Part shown: positions 25,501 through 35,566 of the stretch, in pieces | Numbering within the stretch: the stretch's first letter is position 1 | Layout: each line of letters begins with the position of its first letter | Source: Streptomyces varsoviensis | GTDB taxonomy: Bacteria; Actinomycetota; Actinomycetes; Streptomycetales; Streptomycetaceae | NCBI RefSeq assembly: GCF_000718635.1 | Contig: NZ_JOBF01000014.1 | Span: 248,001 to 312,000, forward strand | Direction of reading: 5' to 3' | Length of the DNA: 64,000 nt | The notes under the pieces: model-generated | What the model saw: the letters and a program-made list of their open reading frames with translations, nothing else | Databases searched by the model: none | Told to the model about the DNA's origin: nothing | Translations under genes and position numbers: made by a program

Positions 25501-27066
25501 GTGAGAGCAGCAGCCCTGTACGGCACCGTGGGATCGTTGATCCTCTCCGCACTCACCACCGCCCCGGCCGGCGGAGCCACCACCGCGCCCCCGGACGGGT
25601 CCGCGCAGGCGCGCGGCGTCGCCGTCGCGGCGCGGCAGGCCGCGGCGCGCGGGATCGCGTTCGGCCGGTGCGCGCCGGTGGAGAAGCTGCCCGCGGCCGT
25701 CGAGTGCGGCACGGTGTCCGTGCCGCTCGACTACGCCCGTCCCCACGGGCGCCACATCGACCTCACCGTCAGCCGCGCCCGCGCCACCGGACGGCCGGCC
25801 GAGCGCCAGGGATCGCTGATCTTCAACCCCGGCGGACCGGGCGGCTCCGGCATGGCCCACCCCACGCTCAGGGACGCTCCGGCATGGCGCGGGGCGGCAC
25901 GGGCGTACGACTTCGTGGGGTACGCGCCGCGCGGCGTCGGCCGCTCCGCGCCGATCTCCTGCCAGGATCCGGCGGAGTTCACCAAGGCCCCCACCCTGTC
26001 CCCGCGCCACCCCTCCGAAGCCTTCAAGCGGCACAAGGCCGCCCAGGCCCGCGCGTACGCCCAGGGGTGCGCGCGCCGGGCCGGGGCCGCGCTGCCGTAC
26101 TTCACCAGCCTCGACAACGCCCGCGACCTCGACGTGCTGCGGGCTGCGCTCGGCGACGCGAGGCTCAACTTCGTGGGGGCGTCGTACGGGACGTACTTCG
26201 GCGCCCTGTACGCGACCCTCTTCCCCGGCCACGTACGGCGTGTCGTCTTCGACAGCGTCGTCGACCCGGACCCGCGGCAGATCTGGTACCGCAGCAATCT
26301 CGCCCAGGCTCCCGCCTTCGAGAACCGGTGGGCCGACTGGAGCCGCTGGGTGGCCCGGCACGACGCGCACTACCGCCTCGGCCGCACGCCGGAGCGGGTA
26401 CGGGCCGCGTACGAGTGGGTCCACGAGCGGCTGGCCCGCGAGCCGGCGGGCGGTAAGGTCGGCCCGGCCCAGCTCCAGAACGCGTTCCTCAACGTCGGCT
26501 ACAGCGACAGTTACTGGGCCTCCAGGGCGCACGTCCTCGCCGCGTACCTGCGCGGCGATCCGAAGCCGCTCATCGCCGCCGCCTCGCCCGATCCGGCGAC
26601 CGCCCGGGCCGACGAGAACGAGAACGCCGTCTACACGGCCGTCCAGTGCAACGACGCGCAATGGCCGCGCGACTGGCGCGTCTGGGACCGGGACAACACC
26701 CTGCTCGCGCGCCACGCGCCCTTCGAGACGTGGGAGAACGCGTGGATGAACCTGCCCTGCGCGTTCTGGCCGGCCCACCAGCGGCGCCCCGTGGACGTCG
26801 GGGTGAGCGACCACGCGCCCCTGCCGCCGACGCTGCTGCTCGCCGCCGAACGGGACGCGGCGACGCCCTACCCGGGGGCGCTGGAGCTCCAGCGCCGGCT
26901 GCCCGGCGCGGCGCTCGTCACCGAGCTGGGGGCGGGCACGCACGGCATCGGCGGCGGCCCGAACCCGTGCGTCAACCGCCACCTGGAGACGTATCTGCTG
27001 ACCGGGAGGGTCCCGGCGCGGCGCGCGTACTGCGCGCCGCGCCCGGAACCGCGGCCCGTCCCCTGA
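25501..27066 (+). CDS. Secreted alpha/beta hydrolase, tripeptidyl aminopeptidase (Tap/SlpD) type
   Basis: 521 residues from GTG with a signal peptide (residues 1-25). The serine nucleophile is S228 in FVGASYGTYFG; the oxyanion region is [10 protein letters not shown] (109-117). The catalytic Asp and His are expected in AAERDAATP (about 455) and GAGTHGIGG (about 481), in the TAP-like C-terminal domain. Cys56/Cys68 and others can form disulfides. Such enzymes remove tripeptides from secreted proteins or cut mycelium-associated peptides. It is monocistronic, convergent to hemQ. Confidence 0.9.
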   Translation: MRAAALYGTVGSLILSALTTAPAGGATTAPPDGSAQARGVAVAARQAAARGIAFGRCAPVEKLPAAVECGTVSVPLDYARPHGRHIDLTVSRARATGRPAERQGSLIFNPGGPGGSGMAHPTLRDAPAWRGAARAYDFVGYAPRGVGRSAPISCQDPAEFTKAPTLSPRHPSEAFKRHKAAQARAYAQGCARRAGAALPYFTSLDNARDLDVLRAALGDARLNFVGASYGTYFGALYATLFPGHVRRVVFDSVVDPDPRQIWYRSNLAQAPAFENRWADWSRWVARHDAHYRLGRTPERVRAAYEWVHERLAREPAGGKVGPAQLQNAFLNVGYSDSYWASRAHVLAAYLRGDPKPLIAAASPDPATARADENENAVYTAVQCNDAQWPRDWRVWDRDNTLLARHAPFETWENAWMNLPCAFWPAHQRRPVDVGVSDHAPLPPTLLLAAERDAATPYPGALELQRRLPGAALVTELGAGTHGIGGGPNPCVNRHLETYLLTGRVPARRAYCAPRPEPRPVP

Positions 27067-27076
27067 CGGCGGACGC

Positions 27077-27793
27077 TCAGGCCAGGCCCGCGACCAGCTC
27101 GGCCACCGGCTTGCGGCGGCCGGTGTAGAAGGGCACCTCTTCGCGTACGTGCATACGGGCCTCGGAGCCGCGCAGGTGACGCATCAGGTCGACGATGCGG
27201 TGCAGCTCGTCGGCCTCGAAGGCGAGCACCCACTCGTAGTCGCCGAGGGAGAACGACGGCACGGTGTTGGCGCGGACGTCCGGGAAGCCGCGGGCCATCT
27301 TGCCGTGGTCCGCGAGCATGCGGCGGCGGTCCTCGTCGGGCAGCAGGTACCAGTCGTAGCTGCGGACGAAGGGGTACACGCTGACGTACGCGCGGGGCTC
27401 CTCCTCGGCGAGGAACGCCGGGATGTGCGACTTGTTGAACTCGGCGGGGCGGTGCAGCGCCATGTTCGACCACACCGGCTCCAGGGCGCGCCCCAGCTTG
27501 GTGCGGCGGAAGAGGTTGTACGCCTCCTGGAGGGCGTCCGAGGTCTCCGCGTGCCACCAGATCATGAGGTCCGCGTCGGCCCGCAGCCCGGACACGTCGT
27601 ACGTGCCGCGCACGGTGACGTCCTTGGCGGCGAGCTGCGCGAACAGCTCGTCCACCTCGTCCGCGTAACCGGTGCGGTCCTCGGGCAGGACGTCGCGCAG
27701 CTTGAAGACCGACCACAGGGTGTAGCGGATGACCTCGTTGAGGTCCTTGGCCTTCTTGCCGGCGTTCGGGGTCTTGTCAGGTTCAGCAGTCAT
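27077..27793 (-). CDS. hemQ: Coproheme decarboxylase (chlorite dismutase-like)
   Basis: 238 residues. HemQ/ChdC converts coproheme to heme b with peroxide, the last step of the coproporphyrin-dependent pathway used by actinobacteria. The catalytic tyrosine is likely Y140 in [15 protein letters not shown] and the heme-ligand histidine H163 in [14 protein letters not shown]. The sequence covers the full dimeric alpha/beta-barrel length. It follows hemG by 10 bp on the same strand, so they are cotranscribed. Confidence 0.93.
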   Translation of the reverse strand: MTAEPDKTPNAGKKAKDLNEVIRYTLWSVFKLRDVLPEDRTGYADEVDELFAQLAAKDVTVRGTYDVSGLRADADLMIWWHAETSDALQEAYNLFRRTKLGRALEPVWSNMALHRPAEFNKSHIPAFLAEEEPRAYVSVYPFVRSYDWYLLPDEDRRRMLADHGKMARGFPDVRANTVPSFSLGDYEWVLAFEADELHRIVDLMRHLRGSEARMHVREEVPFYTGRRKPVAELVAGLA

Positions 27794-27803
27794 GTCCCTA
27801 TTC

Positions 27804-29345
27804 TCACTCGCTGCCCTGGGGGCCGGTCGGCAGGGTGGCGAGCAGCTCGTCGGCCGCCCGGTGGGCGCTGGAAACGCAGGCCGGGATGCCCACGCCGTCG
27901 TAGACCGCGCCGCAGACCCGCAGGCCGGGGAGGGCCGCGACGTGCTCGCGGACGCGGGCCACGCGGTCGAGGTGGCCGACCGGGTACTGCGGCAGTCCGC
28001 TGTCCCAGCGGGTGACGCGGCTCTCCAAGGGGGTGGCCGTGAGACCGACCGCCTCGCGAAGGTCGGCGAGCGACATCCCTACCAGTTCGGAATCCTCGCG
28101 CTTCAGATCCTCTTCGTCCTCAAACCGCCCGATGGAGGTACGCAGCACGAAGACATCGGGGTCCGCGTCGGCGATCCACCCCCACTTGCGACTCGCGAAG
28201 GTCGACGCCTTGATCTTGTGCCCGTCCACGGGCGGCACCAGGAACCCGCTGCCGTCCGGGAGCATGTCCGTCTCGGAACGGCGGAAGGCCATGGTGACCA
28301 GCGCCATGGAGGCGTACTCGACGGTGGCCAGCTCCGCGGCGGCGGCCGGGGAGGCGTCGGCGAGGAGCGCGGAGGCGGCGGGCGCGGGGGTGGCGAGCAC
28401 GACGGCGTCGGCCTCCAGCACACTCGCCCCGGAGCCGCCGGGACCGCCGGGCACGCTGGAGCCGGCAGGGCCTCCGTCGCCGCCCGCGCGCCCGCCGCCA
28501 CCTCTGCCACTGCCGCTGCCGCTGCCGCCGCCGCCGATCACGACCGTCCAGCCGCCGGTCGCCGTGCGGGTGAGCCGGCTGACCGGCGCGTTGGTGCGGA
28601 TGTCCGCGCCCTGCGCCCGTACGGTCTCGGCGACCGCCAGGGGGAGCCGCCCGATACCGCCGTCGATGCCCATGAAGACCGGGCCCGGGGCGCCGTCCGG
28701 CTGCTTGGCGGCGGCGCGCGCCTGGATCTCCCGTACGCCCTCGGTCAGGGAGCGGTGGCCGCGAGCGGCCTCGAAGAGCTGGGGCACGGCCGCGCGCATG
28801 GAGATCCGGTAGGCGTCGCCCGCGTACACGCCGCCGAGCAGCGGTTCGACGAGGCGGTCGACGACCTCGCGGCCGAGCCGGGCGGCCACGTACTCGCCGA
28901 CGGCGACGTCCTCGCCGACCTCGGTACGGGGCAGTTCGCCGTCCTCGGCGATGCGCGCGAGCCCTTCGTCGGAGATGACGCCGGACGCGGCGAGCGGCGC
29001 GAGGTCGCCGGGCACGCCCATGATATGGCCCTTGGGCATGGGGCGCAGGCCGCCGCGGGTCCACAGGGCGGCGCTCGCCGTGGCGGGCGGCTGGAGCCGG
29101 TCGCCGAGTCCGGCCGCGCGGGCCAGCTCGACCCCTTCGGGCCGGCGCGCGAGCATCGATTCGGCGCCGAGGTCCACGGGGACGCCGGCGATCTCGCCCG
29201 CGTGCAGCTTGCCGCCGAGCCGGCCGGAGGCTTCGAGCACGGTCACCCGCGCACCGCCCGCCAGGAGCCGATGGGCTGCCGCCAGCCCGGAGATACCGCC
29301 GCCGATGACGATCACATGGCCCTTGGGCGTGTGCGCTGTGCTCAT
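27804..29345 (-). CDS. hemG: Coproporphyrinogen/protoporphyrinogen oxidase (HemY/CgoX type)
   Basis: 513 residues. The FAD-binding motif [20 protein letters not shown] is at the N-terminus, with [14 protein letters not shown] after it, and [13 protein letters not shown] is typical of the family. It oxidises coproporphyrinogen III in the actinobacterial pathway (the gene is named hemG or hemY in different annotations). A Gly/Ser-rich insertion (around residues 270-310) is encoded by repetitive sequence. It lies upstream of hemQ. Confidence 0.92.
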   Translation of the reverse strand: MSTAHTPKGHVIVIGGGISGLAAAHRLLAGGARVTVLEASGRLGGKLHAGEIAGVPVDLGAESMLARRPEGVELARAAGLGDRLQPPATASAALWTRGGLRPMPKGHIMGVPGDLAPLAASGVISDEGLARIAEDGELPRTEVGEDVAVGEYVAARLGREVVDRLVEPLLGGVYAGDAYRISMRAAVPQLFEAARGHRSLTEGVREIQARAAAKQPDGAPGPVFMGIDGGIGRLPLAVAETVRAQGADIRTNAPVSRLTRTATGGWTVVIGGGGSGSGSGRGGGGRAGGDGGPAGSSVPGGPGGSGASVLEADAVVLATPAPAASALLADASPAAAAELATVEYASMALVTMAFRRSETDMLPDGSGFLVPPVDGHKIKASTFASRKWGWIADADPDVFVLRTSIGRFEDEEDLKREDSELVGMSLADLREAVGLTATPLESRVTRWDSGLPQYPVGHLDRVARVREHVAALPGLRVCGAVYDGVGIPACVSSAHRAADELLATLPTGPQGSE

Positions 29346-29451
29346 GGGGCCACTCTCTCAAACGGTCATTTCGCACATCGCACGAGTCCCCGCCACGACC
29401 GCCGCTCCTCGGCCCGCAAGTGATTGCCCTTCTCGGCCCCTCCCATGGCGA

Positions 29452-29493
29452 AGGGGCGGGAGGCCGCCGCCCGTAAGCGGCACCCCCGCCCCT
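29452..29493 (-). terminator. Terminator of the D,D-carboxypeptidase gene
   Basis: AGGGGCGGG (29452-29460) pairs with CCCGCCCCT (29485-29493); a second stem GCCGC/GCGGC sits inside the loop. It lies just after the stop of the upstream gene (29509) and before hemG. Confidence 0.75.
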
Positions 29494-29508
29494 CCGCCGT
29501 GGGCCGGG

Positions 29509-30402
29509 CTACTTCTTGAAGCCGTAGTCCATGAGCTTCTTCGCGTCCGCCGTGCGGTTGGCCACGGAGGACGAGGTCAGGACGGTGCCGATGACCGTCT
29601 TGCCGCCGCGGGTGGCGGCGAAGACCAGGCAGTACTTGGCCTCGGGGCCGGAGCCGGTCTTGACGCCGATGGTGCCCGAGTAGCCGCCGAGCAGATTGTT
29701 GGTGTTGGTCCACGACATGTAGCGGTAGCCGCCGTTGGCCATGGTGACCTTCTGCTTGGTCGCCTTCGTCTTCACGACCGTGCGGAAGGTGGAGTACTTC
29801 ATCGCGTTGGAGGCGAGCTTCGTCAGGTCGCGCGGCGTCGAGTAGTTGGCGCCGCCGCCGATGCCGTCGAAGGAGTCGAAGTGCGTGTTCTTCAGGCCGA
29901 GGCTCTTGGCGGTGGCGTTCATCTTGCCGATGAACGACTTCACCCGCGCGGCCCGGGTGGAGCCGCTGCCGAACTTGTCGGCCAGCGCGTACGCGGCGTC
30001 GCAGCCGGACGGGAGCATCAGCCCGTACAGCAACTGCCCGACGGTGACCTTGTCGCCGACGATCAGCCGGGCCGACGAGGCGTTCTTCGAGACGATGTAG
30101 TCGCTGTACGCCTTGTCGATCCTGACCTTGGCGTTCAGGTTGAGGTTCTGCTGCGCGAGCACCACCCGCGCCGTCATGATCTTGGTGGTCGAGCCGGTGG
30201 ACCGGCGGGTGTCCGCCGCCTTGCCGAACAGCGCCTTCCCGTTCCCGTTGTTCATCACGAAGCCGCCCTTGGCGACGATCGTGGGGGTGGCGATCCTGGC
30301 GGCGGCCTGCGCGGGGGCGGCGAGCGCCCCGGTAGCGGTCACGGCCCCCGCGGTGACGGCGACCGCCGACACGCGACGCAGATTCTTCATGCCGATCATC
30401 AA
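29509..30402 (-). CDS. D-alanyl-D-alanine carboxypeptidase, S11 family
   Basis: 297 residues with a signal peptide (cleavage near AQAAA). The SxxK motif is S71-T-T-K74 in STGSTTKIMTA, and the KTG motif lies in GVKTGSG. The second motif reads SGC (LPSGCDAA) instead of the usual SGN, a variant that keeps the serine but alters the asparagine. It trims peptidoglycan stem peptides outside the membrane. The start may be the ATG at 30402 or the one at 30390 (MKNLRR); GGAGAATTC lies upstream. Confidence 0.9.
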   Translation of the reverse strand: MMIGMKNLRRVSAVAVTAGAVTATGALAAPAQAAARIATPTIVAKGGFVMNNGNGKALFGKAADTRRSTGSTTKIMTARVVLAQQNLNLNAKVRIDKAYSDYIVSKNASSARLIVGDKVTVGQLLYGLMLPSGCDAAYALADKFGSGSTRAARVKSFIGKMNATAKSLGLKNTHFDSFDGIGGGANYSTPRDLTKLASNAMKYSTFRTVVKTKATKQKVTMANGGYRYMSWTNTNNLLGGYSGTIGVKTGSGPEAKYCLVFAATRGGKTVIGTVLTSSSVANRTADAKKLMDYGFKK

Positions 30403-30525
30403 GGTGAATTCTCCAAATACCCCTGACCTACAGTCATATGAGGGTACTGCCCTCTTGTAGGGCCGCTGCGCGAAAAGTCAACTCCCGGTGTTCACCGGAC
30501 ACTTTGCGCCGCTACTCCCTCCCCC

Positions 30526-30806
30526 TCATGCCGGCGTCTCGGGGGCGAGGCGTTCCCGGGTCTGAGCGTCGGCCAAGAGCTGGTCGAGGACGGCGACATG
30601 ACCGCCGACGCGCTTCTCGGCGCGCAGCTCACGGGCGAGTGCCGGCAGGCCGCCGAGGGTGGCGACCTCGGCAAGCCGGTCGCGGTAGAGGTCGACGCGG
30701 CGCCGGGCGCCGTGCCGGCAGGCGGCGGGAGCAGTTCGTCGACAGTGCCGAAGCGGTAGAAGACGAACGCCTGGTTGACGCCCGCCGCGGCGGCGACCGA
30801 GCGCCC
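30526..30806 (-). pseudogene. Broken TetR family regulator
   Basis: In one frame there is a TetR HTH end (RSVAAAAGVNQAFVFYRFGT then VDELL), but after about 30730 the homologous continuation (VDLYRDRLAEVATLGGL ... RERLAPETPA) is in another frame. The N-terminal helix is missing or scrambled and the protein ends early. So this is a frameshifted, truncated remnant lying upstream of the pca genes. The rest of the spacer to pcaF (30807-31006) holds no gene. Confidence 0.65.
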
Positions 30807-31006
30807 GACGGGCGGGCGCCATTGACAGCGCTCTCCGGGAGGCCGAGACTCGACAGCGGCCGATCTTGAACAAAAATTCACTGGGCGAACGCCGGGTCGG
30901 GCGGTCGGCCACCCGACGGACACCCACCGGACGCACCATCGACCCGGCGAACACCGAACGCGCCGCGCCGCCCGTCACGGGCCGCGGGAAGGGACCCGAA
31001 GACCCC

Positions 31007-32251
31007 ATGGCAGCCTCTCCCGTCTCTCCCGCAGCCTCCCCCTCGTCCTCCTCGTCCGCCGGCGGTGGCGTCCGCGACGTCTACATCGTCGATGCCGTGC
31101 GTACCCCCGTCGGCAAGTACGGCGGCGCGCTCTCCTCGGTGCGCCCGGACGATCTCGCGGCGCACGTCGTACGGGCGCTGGTGGACCGCTCCCCCGACCT
31201 CGACCCGGCCCGCGTCGACGACGTGGTGTTCGGGAACGCCAACGGGGCGGGCGAGGAGAACCGCAACGTCGGGCGGATGGCGGTGCTGCTCGCGGGGCTC
31301 CCCGTGACCGTGCCCGGCGCGACCGTGAACCGGCTGTGCGCGTCGGGGCTGGAGGCCGTCGTGCAGGCGTACCGGGCCATCGCGCTCGGCGACGCGTCGG
31401 TGGCCGTCGCGGGCGGCGTCGAGTCGATGAGCCGCGCCCCCTGGGTGCTGCGGAAGCCGGAGCGCGGCTTCCCGGCGGGCGATCAGCAGCTCTACTCGAC
31501 GACCCTGGGCTGGCGGATGACCAACCCGGACATGCCGCCCCAGTGGACGGTCTCGCTCGGCGAGGGCGCCGAACTGATCGCCGACAAGCACGGCATCACC
31601 CGCGACCAGCAGGACGCCTTCGCGTTCGGCAGCCACGAGAAGGCGGCGCGGGCGTGGCGGGAGGGCGCCTACGACGCCGAGGTCGTGGCGGTGCCCGGCG
31701 TGGAACTCGGCCGTGACGAGACGATCCGCGACGCTACGTCCCCCGCGGCGCTCGCCAAGCTGAAGCCCGTGTTCCGGCCGGACGGCGGCACCGTCACCGC
31801 CGGCAACTCCTCGCCCCTCAGCGACGGCGCCGCCGCCCTGCTGCTGACGGACGAGGAAGGGCTGCGGACGGTGGGCCGCGAACCGCTCGCGCGCGTACGG
31901 GCCGCCGCCGTGACCGGCATCGAACCGCACCACTTCGGCCTCGGCCCCGTAGAGGCCGTACGGCGCGCCCTCGCCAAGGCGGGCCGCGGCTTCGCGGACC
32001 TCACGACCTTCGAGCTGAACGAGGCGTTCGCCGCCCAGGCGCTGGGCTGCCTCGCCGAGTGGCCGGAGCTCGACCCGTCCGTCGTCAACCCGCGCGGCGG
32101 CGCCATCGCCATCGGCCACCCGCTCGGCTGCTCCGGCGCGCGCCTGGCGGGCTCGGTCGCCCATCAGTTGGCGGCGGCGGGCTCGGGCACCGGGGTGGCC
32201 GCGCTGTGCATCGGGGTAGGGCAGGGGCAGGCACTCGTACTGGAACGGTGA
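31007..32251 (+). CDS. pcaF: Beta-ketoadipyl-CoA thiolase
   Basis: 414 residues. Thiolase motifs are complete: Cys111 nucleophile in VNRLCASGLEAVVQ, GGVESMSRAPWV, NEAFAAQALGC and GGAIAIGHPLGCSGAR. Its place 21 bp before protocatechuate dioxygenase genes identifies it as the beta-ketoadipate thiolase rather than a general acetyl-CoA acetyltransferase. It cleaves beta-ketoadipyl-CoA to succinyl-CoA and acetyl-CoA. The first 20 residues are Ser/Ala/Pro-rich. GGGAAGGGA precedes the start. Confidence 0.88.
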   Translation: MAASPVSPAASPSSSSSAGGGVRDVYIVDAVRTPVGKYGGALSSVRPDDLAAHVVRALVDRSPDLDPARVDDVVFGNANGAGEENRNVGRMAVLLAGLPVTVPGATVNRLCASGLEAVVQAYRAIALGDASVAVAGGVESMSRAPWVLRKPERGFPAGDQQLYSTTLGWRMTNPDMPPQWTVSLGEGAELIADKHGITRDQQDAFAFGSHEKAARAWREGAYDAEVVAVPGVELGRDETIRDATSPAALAKLKPVFRPDGGTVTAGNSSPLSDGAAALLLTDEEGLRTVGREPLARVRAAAVTGIEPHHFGLGPVEAVRRALAKAGRGFADLTTFELNEAFAAQALGCLAEWPELDPSVVNPRGGAIAIGHPLGCSGARLAGSVAHQLAAAGSGTGVAALCIGVGQGQALVLER

Positions 32252-32272
32252 CCACGAGGGAGTTGACCGCAG

Positions 32273-33310
32273 ATGGCCATACCCGCAGCCGACCGCGGCG
32301 GGGCCGACCGGCGGCGCGCCGAGGCCGAGGCCGATGCCACCGCTGACGCCGACGTGGACGCTGGTGCTGACGCCGACCAGGCCCGGCCGGCGCGCTTACC
32401 CGGGGGCCGGCGCCCGGCCCCGTACGACGCCCCCGACTGGCCCGGCAACGGCGCCCCGTCGCCCGGAGACAGCGCCCCGTACGACGCCCCCGACCATCCC
32501 GGCGACGGCGCCCCGTACGACGACGCTCCCGGCGGACTCGGCAGCGCCCACGGTCTCGCCGACGGCCCCGCCACCATCGCCCGCCCCACCAACCTCCCTC
32601 CCCCCGACGACACCCTTCTCCCCGCCGACACCGACCTCCCCCCAGGCGCGCCCGCGCGCTACGCCGGCGCGCCCGAGCGCCACCCCCGCCGGCCCCTGGC
32701 CCCCGTCCGGCTCGACCCCGACGACGTCGAGCTGACCGGCCCCGTCTTCGGCCTCGCCGACGTCGATCCCCTCGACTCCGACCTCACCCGGCAGCACGCC
32801 GGCGAGCCGATCGGCGAGCGGATCACGGTCTCCGGCCGGGTCACGGACCGCAGGGGCCGCCCGGTGCGCGGCCAGCTCGTGGAGATCTGGCAGGCGAACG
32901 CCGCGGGCCGGTACGCGAACCAGCTCGACCGGCACGCCGCCCCGCTCGACCCCAACTTCACCGGCGTCGGCCGCTGTCTGACGGACGACGCCGGCGGCTA
33001 CCGCTTCACGACGGTCAGGCCCGGCGCCTATCCCGAGGGCGACCTGCCCAATGTGTGGCGCCCCGCCCATGTGCACTTCTCCCTCTTCGGCGTGGCCTTC
33101 ACGCAGCGCCTGATCACACAGATGTACTTCCCCGGGGACCCGCTCCTCGCCTACGACGGGCTCTGGCGGTCGGCCGTCGCCGCGGGCACCGCCCACCGGC
33201 TCGTCGCCGCCTACGATCCGGCACGCTCCGTGTCGGGCGTCTCCCTCGGCTACCGCTGGGACATCGTTCTCGACGGCCCGTCCGCCACCTGGACCGAGGC
33301 CCGCCGATGA
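32273..33310 (+). CDS. pcaH: Protocatechuate 3,4-dioxygenase beta subunit
   Basis: 345 residues, about 100 longer than usual because of an Ala/Asp-rich N-terminus with repeats of APYDAPD. The iron ligands all survive: Y214 (GRYANQLD), Y253 (PGAYPEG), H266 and H268 (WRPAHVHFSLFG). With the alpha subunit it opens the ring of protocatechuate to carboxymuconate. Its stop overlaps the start of pcaG (ATGA). Confidence 0.9.
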   Translation: MAIPAADRGGADRRRAEAEADATADADVDAGADADQARPARLPGGRRPAPYDAPDWPGNGAPSPGDSAPYDAPDHPGDGAPYDDAPGGLGSAHGLADGPATIARPTNLPPPDDTLLPADTDLPPGAPARYAGAPERHPRRPLAPVRLDPDDVELTGPVFGLADVDPLDSDLTRQHAGEPIGERITVSGRVTDRRGRPVRGQLVEIWQANAAGRYANQLDRHAAPLDPNFTGVGRCLTDDAGGYRFTTVRPGAYPEGDLPNVWRPAHVHFSLFGVAFTQRLITQMYFPGDPLLAYDGLWRSAVAAGTAHRLVAAYDPARSVSGVSLGYRWDIVLDGPSATWTEARR

Positions 33311-33939
33311 CCCTGCTGGAGCCGACGCCCGCGCAGACCCTCGGGCCGTTCTTCGGCCACGCGCTGCCGTTCCCGCGCGGCGGCGAGGTCGCCCCGGCCG
33401 GGCACCCGGACACGATCACCGTCCACGGGCACCTTTATGACGGTACGGGCGCCGCGGTCCCGGACGCGCTCGTGGAGTTCTGGCAGGCCGGGCCGTCCGG
33501 TTCGCTCGCCGGGGCGCCCGGCACCCTGCGCCGCGACCGCGCGAGCGGCGTGCCGCTGGGCCGGGACGGCGCGGAGTTCACCGGCTTCGCGCGGGTGGCG
33601 GCCGATGGCGGCGGCCACTACTCGCTGCGGACCCTCGCGCCCGGCCCCACCGCCCGGCGCACCGCTCCGCACCTCGCCGTCTGCGTCCTGGCCCGTGGCC
33701 TCTTCGGCCCGCTGCACACGCGCCTGTACCTGCCCTCGCCCCGGCTGGCCGCCGATCCGCTGCTCGCGTCGCTGCCGCCGGAGCGGGCCGCGACGCTCAT
33801 CGCCGTCCCCGAGACCGGCGACCGGGCGCGGCACCACAGCTACCGTTTCGACATCCGGCTCCAGGGCGGCGGCGAGAACGACCGGGCGGGCGAGGAGACC
33901 GTCTTCCTGGACTTCCGGCACCCGGGCAACGCGCTCTGA
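33307..33939 (+). CDS. pcaG: Protocatechuate 3,4-dioxygenase alpha subunit
   Basis: 210 residues from the ATG overlapping the end of pcaH. The fold opening, TPAQTLGPFFGHALPF then DTITVHGHLYDGTGAAVPDA, and HLAVCVLARGLFGPLHTRLYL are typical of the alpha subunit, which lacks the iron ligands and pairs with PcaH. The pca set ends here: no pcaB or pcaL follows. Confidence 0.9.
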   Translation: MTLLEPTPAQTLGPFFGHALPFPRGGEVAPAGHPDTITVHGHLYDGTGAAVPDALVEFWQAGPSGSLAGAPGTLRRDRASGVPLGRDGAEFTGFARVAADGGGHYSLRTLAPGPTARRTAPHLAVCVLARGLFGPLHTRLYLPSPRLAADPLLASLPPERAATLIAVPETGDRARHHSYRFDIRLQGGGENDRAGEETVFLDFRHPGNAL

Positions 33940-34042
33940 CCGTTCCCCCTCCCGGACGCGAGCGCTCCCCGCCGCCGGACAAGGCTTAGCGTGGGCCGTA
34001 CATACGTACGCAGCGGACGTACCGGCGAAAGGAATCCACTCC

Positions 34043-35452
34043 ATGGCGGCGGAACGACTGGTGGTCATCGGCGGCGACGCGGCGGGCATGTCCGCGGCCT
34101 CCCAGGCGCGCAGGCTCCGGTCCCCGGACGAGCTGGAGATCACCGCCTTCGAGCGCGGCCACTTCACCTCGTACTCGGCCTGCGGCATCCCCTACTGGGT
34201 GGGCGGCGAGGTCGACGGCCCCGACGCGCTGATCGCCCGCTCCCCCGAGGCGCACCGCGAACGCTCCATCGACCTGCGGATGCGCACCGAGGTGACGGAG
34301 ATCGACGTGGCGGGCCGCCGGGTCCGGGTCCGCGATGTCGACTCGGGCGCGGCGGCGGGCGGCGACGAGCGGTGGCACGGCTACGACAAGCTGGTGATCG
34401 CCACGGGCGCGCGGCCGCTGCGGCCGCCGCTGCCGGGCATCGACGCGCCGGGCGTGCACGGCGTGCAGACCCTCGACGACGGCCAGGCGCTGCTGGACAC
34501 GCTGGGCGAGCTGGAGCGGACGGAGGGCCGCCGCGCGGTGGTCGTCGGCGCGGGCTACATCGGCGTGGAGATGGCCGAGGCGCTGATCCGCCGGGGCTAC
34601 GCGGTGACGGTGCTCAACCGCGACGAGCAGCCGATGCCGACGCTCGACCCGGACATGGGCGCGCTGGTGCACGAGGCGATGTGCGGGCTGGGCATCGAGA
34701 CGGTGAACGGCACGACCGTCACCAAGATCCTCACCGGCGAGGACGGGCGCGTACGGGCGGTGGCGACGGAGGACGAGGAGTACCCGGCGGACGTGGTGGT
34801 CCTCGGCCTCGGGGTGCGCCCGGAGACCGAGCTGGCGCGCGCGGCCGGGCTGCCGCTGGGCCCCTCGGGCGGGCTGCTGACCGATCTGTCCATGCGGGTG
34901 CGCGGCTACGAGGACATCTGGGCGGGCGGCGACTGCGTGGAGGTCCTGGACCTGGTCTCGGGCCGTACCCGGCACATCGCGCTGGGCACGCACGCCAACA
35001 AGCACGGACAGGTGATCGGCGCGAACGTCGGCGGCGGTTACGCGACGTTCCCGGGTGTGGTCGGCACGGCGGTCTCCAAGGTGTGCGATCTGGAGATCGC
35101 GCGTACGGGCCTGCTGGAGGCGCAGGCCACGGCCGTCGGGCTGCGGTACGTGAGCGTGACGGTCGAGTCGACGAGCCGCGCGGGCTACTACCCGGGCACC
35201 CGGCCGATGCACGTGAAGATGCTCGCGGAGCGCCGTACGGGCCGGCTGCTCGGCGTGCAGATCGTCGGCCGGGAGGGGGCGGGCAAGCGCGTGGACATCG
35301 CGGCGGTCGCGCTCACCGCCGGGATGACGGTGGAGGAGATGACCGCGCTCGACCTCGGGTACGCGCCGCCGTTCTCGCCCGTGTGGGACCCGGTGCTGGT
35401 GGCGGCCCGCAAGGCGACGTCGGCGGTCGCGGCGGACGTACGGGCGCGCTGA
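34043..35452 (+). CDS. FAD-dependent pyridine nucleotide-disulfide oxidoreductase (CoA-disulfide reductase-like)
   Basis: 469 residues with AAAGGA upstream. The FAD motif is LVVIGGDAAGMSAAS, the redox cysteine C47 lies in SYSACGIPYWVGG, and the NAD motif is VVVGAGYIGVEMAEALI. A C-terminal dimerisation domain carries GYYPGTRPMHVKML. The single active-site cysteine places it with CoA-disulfide reductases and NADH oxidases rather than two-cysteine reductases. It may keep low-molecular-weight thiols reduced. It has its own spacer (33940-34042) and lies convergent to hemE. Confidence 0.86.
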   Translation: MAAERLVVIGGDAAGMSAASQARRLRSPDELEITAFERGHFTSYSACGIPYWVGGEVDGPDALIARSPEAHRERSIDLRMRTEVTEIDVAGRRVRVRDVDSGAAAGGDERWHGYDKLVIATGARPLRPPLPGIDAPGVHGVQTLDDGQALLDTLGELERTEGRRAVVVGAGYIGVEMAEALIRRGYAVTVLNRDEQPMPTLDPDMGALVHEAMCGLGIETVNGTTVTKILTGEDGRVRAVATEDEEYPADVVVLGLGVRPETELARAAGLPLGPSGGLLTDLSMRVRGYEDIWAGGDCVEVLDLVSGRTRHIALGTHANKHGQVIGANVGGGYATFPGVVGTAVSKVCDLEIARTGLLEAQATAVGLRYVSVTVESTSRAGYYPGTRPMHVKMLAERRTGRLLGVQIVGREGAGKRVDIAAVALTAGMTVEEMTALDLGYAPPFSPVWDPVLVAARKATSAVAADVRAR

Positions 35453-35566
35453 GGGCAACGACCGCCGGCCTCCCACGGGGCGGCCACCGCGGCGCTCACG
35501 GCCGCCCTGACCAATCTCGTACTCGTTCGCTCGTACGTACCGGTGTCGCACCGACCGCGGCGACGA

